A stretch of 64,000 bases of DNA. Source: Karalla daura (taxonomy: Eukaryota > Chordata > Actinopteri > Chaetodontiformes > Leiognathidae). Both the position numbers and the translations under genes were made by a program. The stretch is taken from contig CM055188.1 of assembly GCA_029224185.1 (NCBI GenBank), forward strand, positions 30,623,400 through 30,687,399, in the 5' to 3' direction. Positions 11,745 through 22,563 of the stretch are shown here, one piece after another; the stretch's first letter is position 1; the number at the start of each line of letters is the position of its first letter. The notes beneath the pieces were generated by a model. The model had not been told where the DNA came from and ran no database searches. It worked only from the letters and a program-made list of their open reading frames with translations.

Positions 11745-12160
11745 GCAGCGACAGTCTCTGACAACCTTGCGCATAGATGGCCACCAAAATCGTTGGCCAT
11801 CTCCTCAGCACAGTCCATGTCTGGTGAGGAGATAAAATCCAATAAGGAAAAGGAGTAACGTTCCAAGGTGCAGTGCAGTCCAGCTGTAAAGCACCGGCTG
11901 GAAGACCCAAGAGCACACTCACACGATGGAGTAGTAGAGACAATGGGTTTATTCAAAGTACAACAGAATATCACCTGGGACCAAAGGTCGCCGCAGGGGA
12001 AAAGTACAAGAAGCACAACTGAAACAAAATGAGCCTGGAACCCTACTGGTCCCCACTGGACAAACTGTACAAACAGAAAACAAAAGAACCCTCTGGTCAC
12101 CGCAGGCGCTAACTAATAAAACTCTTATACGGACTAGAAACAAAAGACAAGGTTTTGTCC
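11745..12160 (-). repeat. Diverged left-flank piece of the composite array
   Basis: 11754-11805 matches the array motif AGATGGCCACCA..ATCGTTGGCCATCT (Gypsy integrase-like RFWWPSM reading on the minus strand) but differs at several bases. The following 11940-12150 resembles the array's D block only in pieces such as ACTAGAAACAAAAGACA. It may be an older relative of the unit rather than part of the recent array. Confidence 0.45.
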
Positions 12161-12623
12161 CCTGCTTGTTCCTTTCGAAAGAATGAAAGAAAGACAAGTT
12201 CTCCCTTTACTTAATATAATTATGTGAACTGTAAAACGTTTTATTATTGTCATCATTAATATTATTATTTCCCATGACAACGTACTGGAATATCCTTGTG
12301 AGTCTCTGACATCCTTGTGCATAGATGGCCACCAGAATCGTTGGCCATCTGTAGAGTATTTCTGCAAAAATCAGACTGAGTGAGACCAATTCAGACCTTG
12401 GGCTCTCAGATGGAGTGGACAAAGCCATACAACGAGCTTCGTGTGCACAGCTTCCCTCCACATCTTCAGTGTCACCTGTGCTTGTTCCTTTCAAAAGAAA
12501 GAATGAACGAAAGACAAGTTCTCCCTTTACTTCATATAATTATGTGAACTGTAAAACCTTTTATTATCGTCATCATTAACATTATTATTATTTCCCATGA
12601 CAACATACTGGAATATCCTTGAG

Positions 12624-13073
12624 TCAGTATGGAATGACACATTAATGGATTGTAAGGCCTACCTCTGTCAGGGTTGCCCTTCTTCTAATAGGGACCCACA
12701 CATCTCCTACTGTGACCCTCCTTATGTCTGACACCTGATCAGCAGAGATAATTGGTGTGATGTGTACAGAATAGGCACAAGAATACAATAACAGGCCTTT
12801 TTTTTTTAAATAAATAAACTGACCTCAGTCACTTCTCCCTGAATGGTCAGGAACCCCCCTGCCCCCCTTGCATCTCCTTGAGGTCAGTCTTTGTAGATTT
12901 GGGGCAGAGGAGCCTCTCTGCCTCAGCAGCTAGTGCCTCAGGTATGTGTACACAGGGTGCTTTAAAAAACACGCTGTCGTTGGTATCATCAAAAAATAGC
13001 CGGAAAATTCTGAGTCTTTGCAACTGAGATGCGTATTAACACTTAAAACAAACTCCACAATTTAATAACCAGC
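12624..13073 (-). pseudogene. C block: OB-like gene fragment, array copy 1
   Basis: On the minus strand an upstream segment (about 13020-12850) reads RIFRLFFDDTNDSVFFKAPC, then VHIPEALAAEAERLLCPKS. A second segment (about 12790-12656) reads QVSDIRRVTVGDVWVPI and ends at GAG|GTAGGC. These correspond to the FFHSAPIEVAEP and QVSDIRRVTVGDVWVP segments at 2090-2493, in the opposite orientation. Confidence 0.55.
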
Positions 13074-13332
13074 CCTCTGGACAGTCAGCAGGACTCTGAA
13101 ACTAACTAGAAACAAAAGACACAGCTTTAAGGGAAAAAACAACCAAGAACCCAACTGACTGACTAGAAAACAGGACTAAAGTAACACTACCTAGAAAGTA
13201 ACAAAATAAGCAAATAACCTGGACAACAGGAACAGGATCGAAGCAAGGCAGGAGCAGAAGCAGGCACAATGCACGTAGTATTGAAATGGTATATATATAT
13301 ACACTCACCTGTGAGATGAGTCAGCTTCCAGA

Positions 13333-13464
13333 CCAAATGGCATCACCAAGTACTCATAGTGTCCACATGGTGTATTGAATGCAGTCTTCCACTCATCTCC
13401 CTCTTTAATCCTGACCCGATGGTAGGCATTTCTCAGATCCAGCTTGGTGAACCGTGTGGCCCCC
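13333..13464 (-). pseudogene. Gypsy reverse-transcriptase fragment, array copy 1
   Basis: Minus strand reads TRFTKLDLRNAYHRVRIKEG then DEWKTAFNTPCGHYEYLVMP FG, the first catalytic Asp block (KLDL) of Ty3/Gypsy reverse transcriptase. Only about 42 residues remain; the YxDD block is absent. Confidence 0.85.
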
Positions 13465-13718
13465 TGCTTGTTCCTTTCAAAAGAAAGAAAGAATGAAGAA
13501 AGACAAGTTCTCCCTTTACTTAATATAATTATGTGAACTGAAAAACTTTTTATTATCATTAATATTATTATTTCCCATGACAACGTACTGGAATATCCTT
13601 GTGAGTCTCTGACATCCTTGTACATAGATGGCCACCAGAATCGTTGGCCATCTGTAGAGTATCTCTGCAAAAATCAGACTGAGTGAGACCAATTCAGACC
13701 TTGGGCTCTCAGATGGAG

Positions 13719-13997
13719 TGTAGGAGGTGGTGACTATGGTGAATAATGGATGCAGCCTGCTCAGGGTTCTCCTCTCAGCTGTTGTGGTGAGCGTTTCCAG
13801 CTTCATTCCCACCACCATTCCTGCCTTCCTCAGCAGTCTGTCTAGTCGTCCTATGTCTCTCTTCCTGCTGCCCCCCCCCCCCCCCAGCACACCACAGCAT
13901 GAAAGATAACACTAGCCATCACAGACAGGTAGAGCATTAGCAGGAGTTTGTTTGCAGACAGTGAATGAGCTCAGCTGCTTGAAGAACACATCGGTGA
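13719..13997 (-). pseudogene. LINE reverse-transcriptase C-terminal fragment (E block, copy 1)
   Basis: Minus strand reads LLMLYLSVMASVIFHAVVCW G, a poly-G run, then RKRDIGRLDRLLRKAGMVVG and TTTAERRTLSRLHPLFTIV. This is a common C-terminal segment of fish non-LTR reverse transcriptases (CWGG..GRLD.L.RKAG..VG). It is a different family from the LINE at 31-41 kb. Confidence 0.75.
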
Positions 13998-14169
13998 GTG
14001 TTCTCGTCAGTCTTCAGTTCGTTTATATAATTTGTACGAGATATACAAATGTATGAGATATTTGGGCCCTTAACAGTCTGTGAAGTGGAGGGGTGTGTAA
14101 GAGGGAAATGTCTCAGTCCAAATAATTTGGGTGTAAAGTTTGGTTTGAGTTTGGGGGTGGTACTGGATG

Positions 14170-14189
14170 TGTGTGTGTGTGTGTGTGAG
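14170..14189. repeat. (TG)n microsatellite, repeated in each full E block
   Basis: Short TG run at this site, with equivalents at about 17370-17389 and 21371-21390. Confidence 0.8.
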
Positions 14190-14306
14190 GTTCAGAGGGC
14201 AGATGAAAATGGGGTAAAGGGAGAGGGTTTGGGATATGAGAGATGAGGTGGAGAGGGGTGAGAGGGAAACCAGTGACCAGGAGATTGTGTAGACAGTCTC
14301 ACTTAC

Positions 14307-14451
14307 CTGGAGGGAAATGAGCCAGAGATCAGCAGGCTTGGAATTGTCAGGATGAAGGTGGATCTCAGCCAGCCTTGTCACACTTTCCACAAGGGCCTGT
14401 GTTTCCTGGTGACTTGCAACACCTTCTCCAGGTACCTTTGTGGATTTATCC
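14307..14451 (-). other. Exon-like segment with CAG|GTAAGT donor (E block, copy 1)
   Basis: Minus strand frame reads TKVPGEGVASHQETQALVES, then VTRLAEIHLHPDNSKPADLW LISLQ, followed directly by GTAAGT. Further copies begin at 17519, 19622 and 21510, nearly unchanged; the one at 17519 has a mutated donor. Product unknown. Confidence 0.4.
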
Positions 14452-15231
14452 CCTCAATCATGTCTCCTCAGGGTTCTCCTCTCTGCAGCCTTTGTCTGCA
14501 CACCGTCTCATTTCCACCTTGGCTCACAGGTGCTCTCTTAAGGCCTGTTACAGCCCCACCCCTCACCTCTGACAGGAAGTGATCTCAGCACTTTTTGTCA
14601 CACTATGACTTCCCTCTAACAAAAAAGTGTCAACACTAATAATCAATCAACTCAAACTAGAATTACTCTTGTAAGGCTTCTTATAATGACCTCTGTCATG
14701 GTAGTTAAGAAACCGAGATGTCGATCGATCTCATTTATTAGTTGCTGTGAGTTGTTGTTCTGTTGCTGCTATTCTCTAAATGATTTTTGTCTGACTTTAT
14801 CCTCTGAATTATTTTCTTGGTACTATATTCTTGTTATAAATGACTTTATACTTGGACTGAATTATTCTTATTTTTAATTCTAAATGTGACCATAATACTG
14901 TGTGGTACTAGTGCACAAAAAGGGAAAGAAATCGTCCCTGCTTGGTTCAATCAACAGGACAAAGCCATACAACGGCCCTCTGGACAGTCAGCAGGACTCT
15001 GAAACTAACTAGAAACAAAAGACACAGTTTTAAGGGAAAAAACAACCAAGAACCCAACTGACTGACTAGAAAACAGGACTAAAGTAAGACTACCTAGAAA
15101 GTAACAAAATAAGCAAATAACCTGGACAACAGGAACAGGATCGAAGCAAGGCAGGAGCAGAAGCAGGCACAATGCACGTAGTATTGAAATGGTCTGGAAG
15201 CTGACTCTTCTCACAGGTGAGTGTATATATA

Positions 15232-15363
15232 CCAAATGGCATCACCAAGTACTCATAGTGTCCACATGGTGTATTGAATGCAGTCTTCCACTCATCTCCC
15301 TCTTTAATCCTGACCCGATGGTAGACATTTCTCAGATCCAGCTTGGTGAACCGTGTGGCCCCC
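15232..15363 (-). pseudogene. Gypsy reverse-transcriptase fragment, array copy 2
   Basis: As copy 1, with LRNVYHR instead of LRNAYHR. Confidence 0.85.
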
Positions 15364-15824
15364 TGCTTGTTCCTTTCAAAAGAATGAAAGAAAGACAAGT
15401 TCTCCCTTTACTTAATATAATTATGTGAACTGTAAAACGTTTTATTATCGTCATCATTAATATTATTATTTCCCATGACAACGTACTGGAATATCCTTGT
15501 GAGTCTCTGACATCCTTGTGCATAGATGGCCACCAGAATCGTTGGCCATCTGTAGAGTATTTCTGCAAAAATCAGACTGAGTGAGACCAATTCAGACCTT
15601 GGGCTCTCAGATGGAGTGGACAAAGCCATACAACGAGCCTCGTGTGCACAGCTTCCCTCCACATCTTCAGTGTCACCTGTGCTTGTTCCTTTCAAAAGAA
15701 AGAATGAACGAAAGACAAGTTCTCCCTTTACTTCATATAATTATGTGAACTGTAAAACCTTTTATTATCGTCATCGTTAATATTATTATTATTTCCCATG
15801 ACAACATACTGGAATATCCTTGAG

Positions 15825-16268
15825 TCAGTATGGAATGACACATTAATGGATTGTAAGGCCTACCTCTGTCAGGGTTGCCCTTCTTCTAATAGGGACCCAC
15901 ACATCTCCTACTGTGACCCTCCTTATGTCTGACACCTGATCAGCAGAGATAATTGGTGTGATGTGTACAGAATAGGCACAAGAATACAATAACAGGCCTT
16001 TTTTTTTTTAATAAACTGACCTCAGTCACTTCTCCCTGAATGGTCAGGAACCCCACTGCCCCCCTTGCATCTCCTTGAGGTCAGTCTTTGTAGATTTGGG
16101 GCAGAGGAGCCTCTCTGCCTCAGCAGCTAGTGCCGCAGGTATGTGTACACAGGGTGCTTTAAAAAACACGCTGTCGTTGGTATCATCAAAAAATAGCCGG
16201 AAAATTCTGAGTCTTTGCAACTGAGATGCGTATTAACACTTAAAACAAACTCCACAATTTAATAACCA
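15825..16268 (-). pseudogene. C block: OB-like gene fragment, array copy 2
   Basis: Same two segments as copy 1, small differences only (for example GTGCCGCAGG for GTGCCTCAGG). Confidence 0.55.
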
Positions 16269-16525
16269 GCCCTCTGGACAGTCAGCAGGACTCTGAAACT
16301 AACTAGAAACAAAAGACACAGCTTTAAGGGAAAAAGCAACCAAGAACCCAACTGACTGACTAGAAAACAGGACTAAAGTAAGACTACCTAGAAAGTAACA
16401 AAATAAGCAAATAACCTGGACAACAGGAACAGGAACGAAGCAAGGCAGGAGCAGAAGCAGACACAATGCACGTAGTATTGAAATGGTCTGGAAGCTGACT
16501 CTTCTCACAGGTGAGTGTATATATA

Positions 16526-16656
16526 CCAAATGGCATCACCAAGTACTCATAGTGTCCACATGGTGTATTGAATGCAGTCTTCCACTCATCTCCCTCTTTA
16601 ATCCTGACCCGATGGTAGGCATTTCTCAGATCCAGCTTGGTGAACCGTGTGGCCCC
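16526..16656 (-). pseudogene. Gypsy reverse-transcriptase fragment, array copy 3
   Basis: Same reading (KLDLRNAYH..MPFG). Lies in one open frame (16384-16863) with the integrase-like QRFWWPSMHKDVRD motif upstream of it. Confidence 0.85.
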
Positions 16657-16913
16657 CTGCTTGTTCCTTTCAAAAGAAAGAAAGAATGAAGAAAGACAAG
16701 TTCTCCCTTTACTTAATATAATTATGTGAACTGAAAAACTTTTTATTATCATTAATATTATTATTTCCCATGACAACGTAATGGAATATCCTCGTGAGTC
16801 TCTGACATCCTTGTGCATAGATGGCCACCAGAATCGTTGGCCATCTGTAGAGTATTTCTGCAAAAATCAGACTGAGTGAGACCAATTCAGACCTTGGGCT
16901 CTCAGATGGAGTG

Positions 16914-17197
16914 TAGGAGGTGGCGACTATGGTGAATAATGGATGCAGCCTGCTCAGGGTTCTCCTCTCAGCTGTTGTGGTGAGCGTTTCCAGCTTCATT
17001 CCCACCACCATTCCTGCCTTCCTCAGCAGTCTGTCTAGTCGTCCTATGTCTCTCTTCCTGCTGCTGCCCCCCCCCCCCCCCCCCCCCAGCACACCACAGC
17101 ATGAAAGATAACACTAGCCATCACAGACAGGTAGAGCATTAGCAGGAGTTTGTTTGCAGACAGTGAATGAGCTCAGCTGCTTGAAGAACACATCGGT
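16914..17197 (-). pseudogene. LINE reverse-transcriptase fragment (E block, copy 2)
   Basis: As copy 1; poly-G run longer, changing the frame relation. Confidence 0.75.
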
Positions 17198-18430
17198 GAG
17201 TATTCTAGTCAGTCTTCAGTTCGTTTATATAATTTGTACGAGATATACAAATGTATGAGATATTTGGGCCCTTAACAGTCTGTGAAGTGGAGGGGTGTGT
17301 AAGAGGGAAATGTCTCAGTCCAAATAATTTGGGTGTAAAGTTTGGTTTGAGTTTGGGGGTTATACTGGATGTGTGTGTGTGTGTGTGTGAGGTTCAGAGG
17401 GCAGATGAAAATGGGTTAAAGGGAGAGGGTTTGGGATATGAGAGATGAGGTGGAGAGGGGTGAGAGGGAAACCAGTGACCAGGAGATTGGGTAGACAGTC
17501 TCACTTATCTGGAGGGAAATGAGCCAGAGATCAGCAGGCTTGGAATTGTCAGGATGAAGGTGGATCTCAGCCAGCCTTGTCACACTTTCCACAAGGGCCT
17601 GTGTTTCCTGGTGACTTGCAACACCTTCTCCAGGTACCTTTGTGGATTTATCCCCTCAATCATGTCTCCTCAGGGTTCTCCTCTCTGCAGCCTTTGTCTG
17701 CACACCGTCTCATTTCCACCTTGGCTCACAGGTGCTCTCTTAAGGCCTGTTACAGCCCCACCCCTCACCTCTGACAGGAAGTGATCTCAGCACTTTTTGT
17801 CACACTATGACTTCCCTCTAACAAAAAAATGTCAACACTAATAATCAATCAACTCAAACTAGAATTACTCTTGTAAGGCTTCTTATAATGAGCTCTGTCA
17901 TGGTAGTTAAGAAACCGAGATGTCGATCGATCTCATTTATTAGTTGCTGTTAGTTGTTGTTCTGTTGCTGCTATTCTCTAAATGATTTTTGTCTGACTTT
18001 ATCCTCTGAATTATTTTCTTTGTCCTATATTCTTGTTATAAATGACTTACTTGGACTGAATTACTCTTATTTTTAATTCTAAATGTGACCATAATACTGT
18101 GTGGTACTAGTGCACAATAAGGGAAAGAAATCGTCCCTGCTTGGTTCAATCAACAGGACAAAGCCATACAACGGCCCTCTGGACAGTCAGCAGGACTCTG
18201 AAACTAACTAGAAACAAAAGACACAGTTTTAAGGGAAAAAACAACCAAGAACCCAACTGACTGACTAGAAAACAGGACTAAAGTAACACTACCTAGAAAG
18301 TAACAAAATAAGCAAATAACCTGGACAACAGGAACAGGATTGAAGCAAGGCAGGAGCAGAAGCAGGCACAATGCACGTAGTATTGAAATGGTCTGGAAGC
18401 TGACTCTTCTCACAGGTGAGTGTATATATA

Positions 18431-18561
18431 CCAAATGGCATCACCAAGTACTCATAGTGTCCACATGGTGTATTGAATGCAGTCTTCCACTCATCTCCCT
18501 CTTTAATCCTGACCCGATGGTAGGCATTTCTCAGATCCAGCTTGGTGAACCGTGTGGCCCC
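18431..18561 (-). pseudogene. Gypsy reverse-transcriptase fragment, array copy 4
   Basis: Same fragment; upstream residues read FERNEQGATRF instead of FERNKQGATRF. Confidence 0.85.
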
Positions 18562-19013
18562 CTGCTCGTTCCTTTCAAAAGAATGAAAGAAAGACAAGTT
18601 CTCCCTTTACTTAATATAATTATGTGAACTGTAAAACGTTTTATTATCGTCATCATTAATATTATTATTTCCCATGACAACGTACTGGAATATCCTTGTG
18701 AGTCTCTGACTTCCTTGTGCATAGATGGCCACCAGAATCGTTGGCCATCTGTAGAGTATTTCTGCAAAAATCAGACTGAGTGAGACCAATTCAGACCTTG
18801 GGCTCTCAGATGGAGTGGACAAAGCCATACAACGAGCCTCGTGTGCACAGCTTCCCTCCACATCTTCAGTGTCACCTGTGCTTGTTCCTTTCAAAAGAAT
18901 GAACGAAAGACAAGTTCTCCCTTTACTTCATATAATTATGTGAACTGTAAAACCTTTTATTATCGTCATCATTAATGTTATTATTTCCCATGACAACATA
19001 CTGGAATATCCTT

Positions 19014-19462
19014 GAGTCAGTATGGAATGACACATTAATGGATTGTAAGGCCTACCTCTGTCAGGGTTGCCCTTCTTCTAATAGGGACCCACACATCTCC
19101 TACTGTGACCCTCCTTATGTCTGACACCTGATCAGCAGAGATAATTGGTGTGATGTGTACAGAATAGGCACAAGAATACAATAACAGGCCTTTTTTTTTT
19201 TTTAATAAACTGATCTCAGTCACTTCTCCCTGAATGGTCAGGAACCCCACTGCCCCCCTTGCATCTCCTTGAGGTCAGTCTTTGTAGATTTGGGGCAGAG
19301 GAGCCTCTCTGCCTCAGCAGCTAGTGCCTCAGGTATGTGTACACAGGGTGCTTTAAAAAACACGCTGTCTTTGGTATCATCAAAAAATAGCCGGAAAATT
19401 CTGAGTCTTTGCAACTGAGATGCGTATTAACACTTAAAACAAACTCCACAATTTAATAACCA
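19014..19462 (-). pseudogene. C block: OB-like gene fragment, array copy 3
   Basis: Contains the open frame 19035-19250 with SCAYSVHITPIISADQVSDI then RRVTVGDVWVPIRRRATLTE, the clearest copy. Confidence 0.55.
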
Positions 19463-20546
19463 GCCCTCTGGACAGTCAGCAGGACTCTGAAACTAACTAG
19501 AAACAAAAGACACAGCTTTAAGGGAAAAAACAAGGGAGAGGGTTTGGGATATGAGAGATGAGGTGGAGAGGAGTGAGAGGGAAACCAGTGACCAGGAGAT
19601 TGGGTAGACAGTCTCACTTACCTGGAGGGAAATGAGCCAGAGATCAGCAGGCTTGGAATTGTCAGGATGAAGGTGGATCTCAGCCAGCCTTGTCACACTT
19701 TCCACAAGGGCCTGTGTTTCCTGGTGACTTGCAACACCTTCTCCAGGTACCTTTGTGGATTTATCCCCTCAATCATGTCTCCTCAGGGTTCTCCTCTCTG
19801 CAGCCTTTGTCTGCACACCGTCTCATTTCCACCTTGGCTCACAGGTGCTCTCTTAAGGCCTGTTACAGCCCCACCCCTCACCTCTGACAGGAAGTGATCT
19901 CAGCACTTTTTGTCACACTATGACTTCCCTCTAACAAAAAAGTGTCAACACTAATAATCAATCAACTCAAACTAGAATTACTCTTGTAAGGCTTCTTATA
20001 ATGAGCTCTGTCATGGTAGTTAAGAAACCGAGATGTCGATCGATCTCATTTATTAGTTGCTGTGAGTTGTTATTCTGTTGCTGCTATTCTCTAAATGATT
20101 TTTGTCTGACTTTATCCTCTGAATTATTTTCTTTGTCCTATATTCTTGTTATAAATGACTTTATACTTGGACTGAATTATTCTTATTTTTAATTCTAAAT
20201 GTGACCATAATACTGTGTGGTACTAGTGCACAATAAGGGAAAGAAATCGTCCCTGCTTGGTTCAATCAACAGGACAAAGCCATACAACGGCCCTCTGGAC
20301 AGTCAGCAGGACTCTGAAACTAACTAGAAACAAAAGACACAGTTTTAAGGGAAAAAACAACCAAGAACCCAACTGACTGACGAGAAAACAGGACTAAAGT
20401 AAGACTACCTAGAAAGTAACAAAATAAGCAAATAACCTGGACAACAGGAACAGGATCGAAGCAAGGCAGGAGCAGAAGCAGGCACAATGCACGTAGTATT
20501 GAAATGGTCTGGAAGCTGACTCATCTCACAGGTGAGTGTATATATA

Positions 20547-20676
20547 CCAAATGGCATCACCAAGTACTCATAGTGTCCACATGGTGTATTGAATGCAGTC
20601 TTCCACTCATCTCCCTCTTTAATCCTGACCCGATGGTAGGCATTTCTCAGATCCAGCTTGGTGAACCGTGTGGCCC
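20547..20676 (-). pseudogene. Gypsy reverse-transcriptase fragment, array copy 5
   Basis: Same fragment. The neighbouring segment has the GACTCATCTCA variant shared with the inverted copy in unit 1. Confidence 0.85.
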
Positions 20677-22562
20677 CCTGCTTGTTCCTTTCAAAAGAAT
20701 GAAAGAAAGACAAGTTCTCCCTTTACTTAATATGATTATGTGAACTGAAAAACTTTTTATTATCATTAATATTATTATTTCCCATGACAACGTACTGGAA
20801 TATCCTTGTGAGTCTCTGACATCCTTGTGCATAGATGGCCACCAGAATCGTTGGCCATCTGTAGAGTATTTCTGCAAAAATCAGACTGAGTGAGACCAAT
20901 TCAGACCTTGGGCTCTCAGATGGAGTGTAGGAGGTGGTGACTATGGTGAATAATGGATGCAGCCTGCTCAGGGTTCTCCTCTCAGCTGTTGTGGTGAGCG
21001 TTTCCAGCTTCATTCCCACCACCATTCCTGCCTTCCTCAGCAGTCTGTCTAGTCGTCCTATGTCTCTCTTCCTGCTGCTGCCCCCCCCAGCACACCACAG
21101 CATGAAAGATAACACTAGCCATCACAGACAGGTAGAGCATTAGCAGGAGTTTGTTTGCAGACAGTGAATGAGCTCAGCTGCCTGAAGAACACATCGGTGA
21201 GTGTTCTAGTCAGTCTTCAGTTCATTTATATAATTTGTACGAGATATACAAATGTATGAGATATTTGGGCCCTTAACAGTCTGTGAAGTGGAGGGGTGTG
21301 TAAGAGGGAAATGTCTCAGTCCAAATAATTTGGGTGTAAAGTTTGGTTTGAGTTTGGGGGTTATACTGGATGTGTGTGTGTGTGTGTGTGAGGTTCAGAG
21401 GGCAGATGAAAATGGGTTAAAGGGAGAGGGTTTGGGATATGAGAGATGAGGTGGAGAGGGGTGAGAGGGAAACCAGTGACCAGGAGATTGGGTAGACAGT
21501 CTCACTTACCTGGAGGGAAATGAGCCAGAGATCAGCAGACTTGGAATTGTCAGGATGAAGGTGGATCTCAGCCAGCCTTGTCACACTTTCCACAAGGGCC
21601 TGTGTTTCCTGGTGACTTGCAACACCTTCTCCAGGTACCTTTGTGGATTTATCCCCTCAATCATGTCTCCTCAGGGTTCTCCTCTCTGCAGCCTTTGTCT
21701 GCACACCGTCTCATTTCCACCTTGGCTCACAGGTGCTCTCTTAAGGCCTGTTACAGCCCCACCCCTCACCTCTGACAGGAAGTGATCTCAGCACTTTTTG
21801 TCACACTGACTTCCCTCTAACAAAAAAGTGTCAACACTAATAATCAATCAACTCAAACTAGAATTACTCTTGTAAGGCTTCTTATAATGAGCTCTGTCAT
21901 GGTAGTTAAGAAACCGAGATGTCGATCGATCTCATTTATTAGTTGCTGTGAGTTGTTGTTCTGTTGCTGCTATTCTCTAAATGATTTTTGTCTGACTTTA
22001 TCCTCTGAATTATTTTCTTTGTCCTATATTCTTGTTATAAATGACTTTATACTTGGACTGAATTACTCTTATTTTTAATTCTAAATGTGACCATAATACT
22101 GTGTGGTACTAGTGCACAATAAGGGAAAGAAATCGTCCCTGCTTGGTTCAATCAACAGGACAAAGCCATACAACGGCCCTCTTGACAGTCAGCAGGACTC
22201 TGAAACTAACTAGAAACAAAAGACACAGTTTTAAGGGAAAAAACAACCAAGAACCCAACTGACTGACTAGAAAACAGGACTAAAGTAAGACTACCTAGAA
22301 AGTAACAAAATAAGCAAATAACCTGGACAACAGGAACAGGATCGAAGCAAGGCAGGAGCAGAAGCAGGCACAATGCACGTAGTATTGAAATGGTCTGGAA
22401 GCTGACTCTTCTCACAGGTGAGTGTATATATACCAAATGGCATCACCAAGTACTCATAGTGTCCACATGGTGTATTGAATGCAGTCTTCCACTCATCTCC
22501 CTCTTTAATCCTGACCCGATGGTAGGCATTTCTCAGATCCAGCTTGGTGAACCGTGTGGCCC
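20677..22562 (-). repeat. Composite array unit 4 (second half only)
   Basis: Consists of B-E-F-D'-RT only, i.e. the second half-unit, as if exchange occurred between the paralogous A and B blocks. Poly-C tract is 8 bases. Confidence 0.82.
20928..21198 (-). pseudogene. LINE reverse-transcriptase fragment (E block, copy 3)
   Basis: As copy 1, with the shortest poly-G run. Confidence 0.75.
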
Positions 22563-22563
22563 C
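22433..22563 (-). pseudogene. Gypsy reverse-transcriptase fragment, array copy 6
   Basis: Same fragment (TRFTKLDLRNAYH..EYLVMPFG) at the end of unit 4. Confidence 0.85.

Larger units (their letters stand above)
12161..15361 (-). repeat. Composite array unit 1 (full)
   Basis: Carries A-A2-C-D-RT (12161-13464) and B-E-F-D'-RT (13465-15361). It is unique in having the 41-bp segment beside its first RT block inverted (13291-13331). Poly-C tract in E is 15 bases. Confidence 0.85.
15362..18560 (-). repeat. Composite array unit 2 (full)
   Basis: Same block order and almost the same length as unit 1 (3199 versus 3201 bp). Poly-C tract in E is 21 bases. The exon-like E segment has a mutated donor (ATAAGT instead of GTAAGT at 17513-17518 on the complement). 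Confidence 0.85.
18561..20676 (-). repeat. Composite array unit 3 (internal deletion)
   Basis: Holds A-A2-C and the start of D, then jumps at about 19533 to the middle of E. It lacks roughly 1.1 kb containing the first RT block, B and early E. F-D'-RT follow normally. Confidence 0.82.
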
